From Circinella minor (Eukaryota > Mucoromycota > Mucoromycetes > Mucorales > Lichtheimiaceae), in the NCBI GenBank assembly GCA_016758965.1, contig JAEPRB010000141.1, positions 81,324 to 106,586 on the forward strand: DNA of 25,263 bases, in the 5' to 3' direction. Both the position numbers and the translations under genes were made by a program. Below, in pieces: positions 18,636-25,263 of the stretch (within the stretch, counting starts at the first letter, position 1; every line of letters begins with the position of its first letter). A model generated the notes under the pieces. It saw only the letters and a list, made by a program, of their open reading frames with translations. It did not search any database and was not told the DNA's origin.

Positions 18636-21621
18636 ATGAGTTTTCTTTGGTCATTTGGATCAAGTAGTAAAAAGGTTAGTTGGAAAAAAAAAAAAACTTA
18701 ATCTATCTATATATAAATATATTAACAATATACACAAAAAAAAAAAAAAAACTGAAACATATATATATATATATATATGTAAAACCCTCAGGAACCAACA
18801 GGTGGTGGTGGTTCACCTATTACGGGTTCTACACCTGACCAACAACAACAACAACAACAACAACAAACCTTTAAAACAATGAGTACAGCATTTCGAAAAG
18901 GAGTAACATATAACAGTAAGACCTTCAATGAAATAGAATACATATAAGTTGGCGGTGGAAAGAACGTTTACTTGTTTTAATTAACTTCTATATACCTTTT
19001 TTGTAAATATTATAGTGAAAATTGTAATACGCGGTGATGTCATGACAGGCAAATCAACTTTATGTAAAGTTTATCTATTTCGTCATCTTGAATGGGAAAG
19101 AAGAGTGAGAGAGAGAGAGAGAAAGGAAATAGAATAACCGATCGACTTAATGATTCCTCATGAATATAATATATATAGTCAATCGTCTTCAAGGATCAGA
19201 ATTTGAAGAAATATACAAGTCTACACCTGAAATACAAGTAGCTAATATACCTTGGCAATATAAAGGTAAAATAATAATATTGATACTAAGACAATATAAC
19301 AGCATATAAATTATTTGAATAATTAATTGCATAAAATTTTTGACTCTTAACTGACATATCATTTAAAGATTCAAATGACGTTATCAAAGTAGAAGTATGG
19401 GATGTAGTAGATAAAGCACATAATAAACCTTCTTTAAAAAATGATACGGGCATTAAACTTGAACATAATACACCTTCAAAAACTCAACAACAACAACAAC
19501 AATCATCAGAAACAGCATCGAATGAACAAGAACAACTTGGATTAGATGCTAGTACTGTCAATGTATATCGAAATACACATGCAGCACTTTTTATATTTGA
19601 TATTACCAAACAATGGACTTTTGATTATGTTAATAATGAATTAATGAATGTTCCAGAAGATGTTTCTATTCTTGTATTGGTATGTATATTTCATATATTC
19701 TTATCCTTCCTCAATCATAATTAGAATGAATTTTACTAAATATATATATATATATATATATATGGTTTTACTTGTATAGGGAAATTTTTCGGATAAGAGG
19801 TAGGGTAGGTGGTAGAGTGGAAAAGAAGATAACAAAAAAAAAAGTGATTGATGACGAAAAAGAAATATTTATCTATTATTAGTGTAGAACGGGTGGTTAG
19901 TTTGGAAATGATTCATGCTACATTATATCAACATAATCAAGAACGAATTGAAAAAAATGCTATTAAACCCAATTTAATTCGTTATGCAGAAACAAGTATG
20001 AAAACGGGTTTAGGATTACAATATATTTATGATTATCTTGGTGTTCCATTTCTTCAATTACAGGTTAGAATAATCAAAAATATATTCTTGTCAAAGAGTA
20101 AATTTTAACATTTTTTTTTCTTGGGTTGAATGTTATATAGATGGAATCATTTAAGAAACAATTGGAATTAAAAGCAACAGAAATTGTGGAAACTTTGGAA
20201 AATCTTGATACAAGTGATAAAGTACCCGAATTAATGAGACGTAGAAGAGGACAAGATAATTTTGATCAACGTAAATTCTTTAAAATAAGAGGATTGTGTT
20301 CAATATTTTTTTTATCCACAAAAAAAAATATACTGATGTTCAAACATTTATATAGCTTCTGAACCTCATTTAGCAAGACAACATGAAGAATTGAAAAACG
20401 CATGGGATCAAGAATTAGAAGATATAGCAACTGATAGTATGTGAGAATTTTCTTTTTTATATATTGATGAACAAAGAATAATGAGAATAAAGAAAATAGG
20501 TTAAACCAAATATACTATGTAATCTTTTAGATCCTACAACATTAGAAATTCCTACATCACCTTCTTTTGTACGAAAAGAAACACCACCACCACCTACAGC
20601 ACCCGTTCGAGGACGAAGACGAGAAGGATCTCTGGCATCTGATTCAGAACGTATGCCTGCTGCAGTAGATCAATTTGATGCAGGTGAACTTGCTGATGAT
20701 TGGTTTGGCGATGATAACACAAATGATACTCCTGTATTTGGAATTAACAATAAAAAACAAGATTCGGATAATGAAGATTATGGACGTAATCCGATGGTAG
20801 CGGGAGATGAAGATGTTGAGACTGTTGAATATTATGATACTGGAATTACATCATCACGTCAAATAGAAACAAATCAACAAAGTGAAAAAGAAGAAGAAAA
20901 AGAGCAGGAAAAAGCAAATGATCCTGGTGATAATCAAGTGGAGGAAGATGATGAGGAAGATCAATATGGAGCACCACCTGTTTTTCGTAGTGAATTAAGT
21001 GATGTTTGGAGTTCTTCTACAATGATACATGATCATCAGCAACATCATTTTCAACGACCTGGTCATACATTATTAATGGGACAAACAGCACGAATTGAAT
21101 CAGATAGTGAAGATGAAGATAATTCATTTTCTCCACAATCCCAACCACCTTTATCTTCACCATCAATAGATCAACCAGATATACCTATTTCCTCTGGATC
21201 TCCATTTATGACAGGAAGTGGATTTGGTGGTTATGAAGAAATTGGTGGTGATAATGATAATCCTTGGTCTTGGGATGATCAACAAAAAGAACAAGAAGAA
21301 GGAATAAAAGATCAAACACAAGAAAAAAATGAATCTTGGGCAGACACAGAAAATCAAGAACCACAGGTATGAATATATATATATATAAACATTATAAAAT
21401 AGTGAGTTTTCCAAATACTAAAATTCCATGTATATATAAATTAATAGGAAATCATACAAGAACAAGAAAATAATGAATTGATAGAAGAAATATCAAAAAA
21501 ATCATTAGATAAAGGAAAAGGAAAAAAGAAAGCAACAAATAATAGTAATTCAGGTACAAAAAAGAAAAAATCATCCAAAGATGGTAAAAAGAAAAAGAAA
21601 AAGACCGCTACTTCACCTTAA
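18636..21621 (+). CDS. RABL6-like (Rab-like protein 6) GTPase-domain protein
   Basis: Eleven exons give 676 aa: 18636-18674, 18792-18915, 19016-19063, 19179-19265, 19369-19679, 19780-19799, 19883-20063, 20141-20270, 20356-20436, 20531-21366 and 21448-21621. All phases close. The Ras-like domain starts at M55 with MKIVIRGDVMTGKSTL (P-loop G61-S68), then LQGSEFEEIYKSTPEIQVA, then VKVEVWDVVDK (107-115). FDITKQWTF follows near 176-184 and the NKxD region is replaced by GNFSDK (204-209). IRYAETSMKTGLGLQYIYDY and VPFLQLQ also match animal RABL6 order and spacing. Exon 6 is a 20-base microexon. The C-terminal half is acidic and low complexity, includes a DDWFGDD patch, and ends in Lys-rich clusters that could be nuclear signals. 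Human RABL6 is about 729 aa. A Gln insert at 139-144 splits the GTPase domain. Function in fungi is unknown. Confidence 0.92.
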
Positions 21622-21729
21622 AATTACTTTTTTCTTCATTCTTTAATTATTACTACGTATCATTAATTTGTATTTTTTTGAGTGTTTGTAAAGGGATTAA
21701 TAAAATAACGTATAGGTACATAATAAATA
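21622..21729. other. 3' flank of the RABL6-like gene
   Basis: Short AT-rich stretch after the stop codon with AATAAAA-like sequence near 21699, suitable as a 3' UTR end. Confidence 0.4.
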
Positions 21730-22170
21730 TTATTTATCTTCCCTTATCATTGTATACTGTATTATATAAATATTATATTGAAGATAATCAAAGGAGTTAG
21801 ACATAATTAAAAAAAAAATTACATTAGTTACAGTAATATGAAAATCAAACATTCCCATCCGATTAGTATCAACTCTTTTTTTATTATCATTACATGTATT
21901 TAAAACTGACGGCTTTGGGAGCGAATAGTTAACGATGTCAAGTACACATATACCAACGGATGCTTCATTGCACTTTGAATTTCTTGAAACGAGTGTTGAT
22001 AAGAATTTATGGCTTTTATTTTTTAAAAAAAATAGTTTGCATATAAACTTTTTTTCCAAATATAAAAGATATTCTATATATCTTTTATATACATCCCTCA
22101 CCTTTTTATATTCAATACGAACATCCCATATTCCACCATTGTTGAGTTTGGCCTTTTTTTTTTTGTGCAT
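21730..22170 (-). CDS. Possible orphan ORF, 146 aa, unrecognised
   Basis: A continuous minus-strand frame from ATG 22170 to the stop at 21730. I do not recognise it. In DNA this rich in A and T a frame of about 147 codons without a stop is unusual, and the middle part (SRNSKCNEASVGICV, then VLNTCNDNKKRVDTNRMG) has mixed composition, unlike simple-sequence translation. The N-terminus has four Lys in a row, then LNNGGIWDVRIEYKK, directly followed by a donor-like GTGAGG, so the true gene may be spliced. A shorter plus-strand frame starting with ATG at 21935 overlaps it in antisense and is the competing reading. It could be a lineage-specific gene, a decayed gene or part of a mobile element. Confidence 0.3.
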   Translation of the reverse strand: MHKKKKAKLNNGGIWDVRIEYKKVRDVYKRYIEYLLYLEKKFICKLFFLKNKSHKFLSTLVSRNSKCNEASVGICVLDIVNYSLPKPSVLNTCNDNKKRVDTNRMGMFDFHITVTNVIFFLIMSNSFDYLQYNIYIIQYTMIREDK

Positions 22171-22540
22171 CAATAGAGGATAACAATCGATTTATCCCGA
22201 CGCGTAAAAAAAGTTAATTTTTATGCAACATGTTACTATAACTACGTAAAAAAAAGCGTGTTTGTTTCTACATTAAATAAAAACGTTCCTAACTAAATTA
22301 TTGTCATGGTAATTGAATGTCTCAGTCTAATCTTTGCTTGACACGGAATGTTATAATCTATAGTTTTTAAAGATCTTGATAGTTTTTTTTTTTTTTTTTT
22401 TTTTTTGACCCGGACCCAATTAGTGTAACATGGTAATAGCATGCTTTATGCCGTTTACCACATTGTTGGAAGTAGATCGCTATTGCTATTACCATTCAGC
22501 TTGCTATTCGTTTTATTAAAAATTGTTACCACGACAATTT
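22171..22540. other. Gene-free region with an imperfect hairpin
   Basis: AT-rich DNA with ACGCGT at 22200-22205 and a long T run at about 22383-22406. A more GC-balanced block at 22407-22510 contains a 12-base inverted repeat. No gene is seen. Confidence 0.45.
22430..22495. repeat. 12-base inverted repeat with 42-base loop
   Basis: ATGGTAATAGCA at 22430-22441 is the exact reverse complement of TGCTATTACCAT at 22484-22495. It lies in a non-simple block just after a long T run. It could be a hairpin, a binding site pair or terminal repeats of a tiny non-autonomous element. Confidence 0.65.
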
Positions 22541-23125
22541 CTTTTTTTCTCTTTCTCTTTCCTATCAACTACTTTTTTTTTTTTGAAATGTATTTTCAGT
22601 AGCTTGCACTTTCTCTTTCCTCTCAACATTCAAGTAAAGTAAGTATTACTCTTCTTTTTCATTCCTTTTTACCCTTTTTTTTTTGACATTTACTTTGCAG
22701 TTAACTTGTAACTTTGATTTTTTATTTCTTTTTTGTACCTTTTCTTCCCTCCCAACAATAAAAAAAAAGAAGTGCAGTAAATACTACTCTTCTTTTTTTT
22801 TGATACTTTCTTTTTTCCACTTTCTCTTTCCTCTCAACATTCAAAAGAAAAAGAATGAGTACTACTTTTCTTCTTTTTCTTTTGACATTTACTTTTCAGT
22901 TACACTTGTAACTTTAATTTTATTTTATTTTTCACCCTTTCTTTCCTTCTCCAACATTCAAAAAAAAAAAGGAAGAGCAGTGATTACTACACTTCTTTTT
23001 TTTTTTGATATTGTTATTTTTTCTTCTTTTTTATATCCGTTTTTAATACTATTTCTCTTCTCGTTAGTTCCCAAAAAAAAAAGAAGTATTACTCTTCTTT
23101 TCTTTTGATACGTACTTTTCTTTCC
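22540..23125. repeat. Degenerate pyrimidine-rich tandem repeat, about 100 and 205 bp periods
   Basis: About six imperfect units of roughly 100 bases. Each has a CTTTCTCTTTCC-type block, then CTCAACATTCAA or a variant, an A/G run, a TACTACTCTTC block and a T run ending in TGACATTTAC or TGATA. Alternate units are more alike: CACTTTCTCTTTCC recurs at 22607 and 22818, and GACATTTACTTT at 22685 and 22884, giving a higher-order period of about 200-211 bases. A 141-codon open frame across it is a product of repeated T-rich sequence and starts at a non-ATG codon. Confidence 0.7.
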
Positions 23126-24440
23126 ATATTCCTTTTTATGTTCTTTTACTTCTATTATTTATTATGCTCGTGCTTCCCTTAACATATTCTTTTTTTTTTT
23201 ACTACAATGGCCGTATAATTTCCTCTTTAACTTTTTATTCATACTATAGCTGTTTGGTTTTTCCGCGTTCACTTCGAACCATGAGTGTATAAACTTATCA
23301 CCAGCAGACCTTCAAGTGCAACAATTATGGCCTTTTGAACTTTACTGACTTATCCCCTTTAGCTTGGAAAAACACACGATGTATACTCGCAAGTCATATA
23401 CTTCATGGTAAACTTCTGGCCCATCTTACAGTATTATAACAGTTAACAGTCTCCCATAATTCGGTATAAATAAGGTTTTTCCAAGGTGTCAAGATGAGTT
23501 TCAATACCAATCGTGTACTACTTATTGGGCTTATATCAGTGCTGTTGGTGCATGAAATCTTTTTTAACCGCGCATACATTTCAAACCTTAATTGAAACCA
23601 AATGGTGATCAGGGGAAGTAAAACATGAATGGTTTTTTTCTTAACAATTTTTTTTTGACTCCGTCTATGAACAAGCTGACGATATAATACGACCAAAAGA
23701 ACGAACTTATCAAACCAAGCACTACAAACATTTGAAGGTAATGATGAAGAGAGAAAAAGAAAAAAGCAAGAGCATAATTGATTTTTTTTTTGTTTCGAGA
23801 AAATACTTTATATTTCTTTCTTACTTATTTTTGTCATTTACGCTTATATATAGACAAATGAAGAAATCCTTATACGTACAGCATATTCTCGTTGAAGTTT
23901 TACAAAAGATAAATCAGTGATAAATCCGACGCTTCAAACATGAAAATAAATGAACCAAGCACCTCCTCTTAAGGCCATTACTGTCCTCAACAAGTTTGAC
24001 CTTTTAAAAGGCGAGCACGACATATTTAATTTTTGAAATCAATATTGAAAACGGATAAAGGTAAATTTTATTATTATTATTTTTAGATTGATATGTGAAT
24101 TTATTTGGAAGTATCTTGTATTGCTATGGAACATTCAATTTACAAATACAACTATTACTACTACTACTACTACTACTACTATTCAATAGACATCCTATTA
24201 CCTTTATCGAAATTATGAATTATCTCCGAATGTTTGTGTGGCAAATGTATGTCAATAAGGCGAGTGATACATTCCTTTTTAATAGAACTTTTCATTCTAT
24301 CAATTGGTTTTATGTTCTATTTCAAATGACATGTAATTTATTTTACCCAAGAAAACAATATTAATATTATTCTATTATACCTTGATCTATTATATAGAAT
24401 CCTGGTTGACTTGACCTTAGCGTATGACGATCCTGTGGGC
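23126..24440. other. Unassigned region, possibly decayed sequence
   Basis: About 1.3 kb with no recognisable gene. The part at 23240-23730 is less AT-rich than other intergenic DNA and has open frames on both strands, including a 97-codon minus frame without ATG start and a 33-codon plus ORF at 23493-23594. A (CTA)n tract lies at about 24148-24180, inside a GTG-started open frame. CCTTTTAAAAGG at 24000-24011 is a perfect 12-base palindrome. The composition suggests old coding or mobile-element DNA, but no domain could be named. Confidence 0.4.
23493..23594 (+). CDS. Possible 33-aa hydrophobic micropeptide
   Basis: A short ATG-started ORF with a hydrophobic core VLLIGLISVLLV near residues 8-19, like a signal anchor, and a TATAAATA at 23465-23472 about 20 bases before the ATG. 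With no homologue recognised and a length expected by chance, this is only a weak candidate. Confidence 0.12.
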
Positions 24441-24447
24441 CACAAGG

Positions 24448-24651
24448 GACAAGGTAGATTACAAGGTTGGCAATCCAAAAAAGGTAGGTGTCAAGACTCC
24501 CAATCCAACAAGGCCGCTGTCAAAGCCGGTGCTTGAACAAGGTAGATACCAAGGTAGGCGGTTCAACAAGGTAAGTAACCAGATCGGTAATACAACAAGG
24601 TAGGTGGTAAGGTAAGTGACACAACAAGGTAGTTGATAAGGTAGATGGTTG
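24448..24651. repeat. 29-bp minisatellite, about seven units
   Basis: Units start at about 24448, 24477, 24507, 24536, 24565, 24594 and 24623. Five of them begin AACAAGG (24507 onward), and their spacing is exactly 29 bases. Most units divide into two halves of about 15 and 14 bases that each carry AAGGTA or a variant. Several halves read AAGGTAAGT or AAGGTAGGT, which are close to a splice-donor consensus. Confidence 0.85.
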
Positions 24652-24654
24652 GAA

Positions 24655-24885
24655 AAAAGAAAAAAAAAAGGAAAAAAAAGTGAGCGAGATGAGTGCATGT
24701 ATGAGTGAATGAATTGAAGCGAAAGAGTAGAAGTAAGAGAGTTCAGGTAAATATGTGTACGTAACTGTGTGTAAGTGAATAAATGGAAGTCAAAGGGTGA
24801 TAGCAACGGAGTAAGAGTGAATATGTGAAAGTGAAGAATCTAAGTGAAGGAGTAAAACTGAGTGCGTGGAAGTGACTGGAATAAT
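24655..24885. repeat. Purine-rich degenerate repeat
   Basis: After an A/G homopolymer stretch, related segments such as AGTGAATGAATTGAAG (about 24703), AGTGAATAAATGGAAG (about 24774) and AGTGAAGAATCTAAGTG (about 24831) recur with uneven spacing, with frequent GTGAA and GAGTAA words. No coding role is evident. Confidence 0.5.
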
Positions 24886-24920
24886 TTACTATATTTTCTT
24901 TTATTTTTTACAATATATAG

Positions 24921-25098
24921 ATACGATGAACAAGACCAATGGAAAGCTGTATTTGGATGGGGTAAGGAAAGGGCTTTTTTTGTAGGACGATCAACTGGAG
25001 GGCAAGCAATACAGTTTTCCACGATTCAACGATTACAAAATAACCTTGGTGACATGTTAACAAAAAATAATAATTATAAAAAATGGTGTGAATACTAA
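24921..25098 (+). CDS. Coding-like exon, copy 1 of a tandem pair, unrecognised protein
   Basis: An acceptor-like pyrimidine tract and TATATAG end at 24920. The open frame then reads Y-D-E-Q-D-Q-W-K-A-V-F-G-W-G, followed by VGRSTGGQAIQFSTIQRL, and ends at TAA 25096-25098, giving 58 complete codons plus a split first codon. The family is not recognised. The upstream sequence is repeat DNA with no obvious earlier exon, so it is called as a 3' exon or exon fragment. A donor-like GGGGTAAGG sits inside the frame at about 24958-24966, so the exon might instead end there. The frame choice is supported by the substitution pattern against copy 2. Confidence 0.4.
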
Positions 25099-25131
25099 TG
25101 ATGGGAACATTTATATTTTTTTAATATATAG

Positions 25132-25263
25132 ATACGATGAACAAGACCAATGGAAAGCTGTATTTGGATGGGGTAAGGAGCGGGCTGTTTTTGTAGGACG
25201 ATCAACTGGAGGGCAAGCGATACAGTTTTCCACGATTCAACGATTACAAAATAACCTTGGTGA
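25132..25263 (+). CDS. Coding-like exon, copy 2 of the tandem pair, cut by the window edge
   Basis: Near-identical to 24921-25052 with a period of 211 bases and four substitutions in 132 bases. In the favoured frame three changes are synonymous (GAA/GAG, AGG/CGG, GCA/GCG) and one changes Phe to Val. It is again preceded by a T-rich tract and TATATAG. The copy runs off the right edge, so its end and any further copies are unseen. Confidence 0.4.

Larger units (their letters stand above)
24921..25263. repeat. Tandem duplication with 211-bp period
   Basis: The segment starting ATACGATGAACAAGACC recurs at 24921 and 25132. The shared part covers the whole visible second copy (132 bases, four mismatches). 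The upstream intron-like sequences are only loosely similar, so the junction of the duplication is not sharply defined. Confidence 0.85.

Noticed and set aside
22683..23108. A 141-codon plus-strand ORF rich in Phe, Leu and Ser
   Set aside because: It begins at a non-ATG codon and is the translation of the pyrimidine-rich tandem repeat, with recurring NIQKKK-type words.
23260..23290. A minus-strand GGTTCGAAG sequence suggesting a tRNA T-arm
   Set aside because: The five-base stems on either side do not pair and no cloverleaf can be completed.
24095..24364. An 89-codon plus-strand ORF with a poly-Leu run
   Set aside because: It starts at GTG and the Leu run is a (CTA)n microsatellite. No domain was recognised, though the part after 24214 cannot be fully excluded.
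24459..24806. A 115-codon minus-strand ORF
   Set aside because: It is the reverse translation of the 29-bp minisatellite and the purine-rich repeat, so its length reflects the repeats.
1..25263. CRISPR arrays, bacterial operons or phage-type defence systems
   Set aside because: No regular repeat-spacer array or such gene is present; the genes are spliced and eukaryotic throughout.

Overview
The window looks like nuclear DNA of an early-diverging, AT-rich fungus, most likely Mucoromycota. The genes are intron-rich, with short introns (about 45-250 nt), GT-AG ends, and in some introns a TACTAAC-like branch site. The gene set mixes fungal families (STS1/Cut8, CHL4, DUF3605) with families better known from animals (a RABL6-type GTPase, a RNF5/RNF185-type RING protein, Yippee). 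That mix fits a non-Dikarya fungus. The lineage is inference from gene content and composition only.

Layout. Eleven genes could be rebuilt exon by exon with reading frames closing across every junction: ribosomal stalk protein P0 (-), a RING-CH membrane protein (+), proteasome tether STS1/Cut8 (-), kinetochore CHL4/CENP-N (+), OLA1/YchF ATPase (-), mitoribosomal mL53 (+), Yippee (-), a universal stress protein (+), a RNF5/RNF185-like RING protein (-), a DUF3605 protein (+) and a RABL6-like GTPase (+). The first ten alternate strictly in strand, giving five divergent pairs with shared upstream regions and four convergent junctions. From about 21.6 kb to the right edge no conserved gene is recognisable. 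That part holds a possible orphan ORF, a degenerate pyrimidine-rich tandem repeat, a 29-bp minisatellite, a purine-rich repeat, and at the edge a 211-bp tandem duplication of a coding-like exon.

How the genes relate. Most are housekeeping: translation (P0, mL53, probably OLA1), mitosis and proteasome localisation (CHL4, STS1), membrane-linked ubiquitination (two RING proteins), stress signalling (USP) and small-GTPase signalling (RABL6-like). The best functional pairing is STS1 with CHL4, which share one divergent promoter carrying an ACGCGT MluI-box-like element. I found no CRISPR array, rRNA, tRNA, intact transposon or obvious undescribed defence system. The least explained signals are the right-end tandem exon, whose copy differences favour one reading frame, and the 146-codon ORF downstream of the RABL6 gene.
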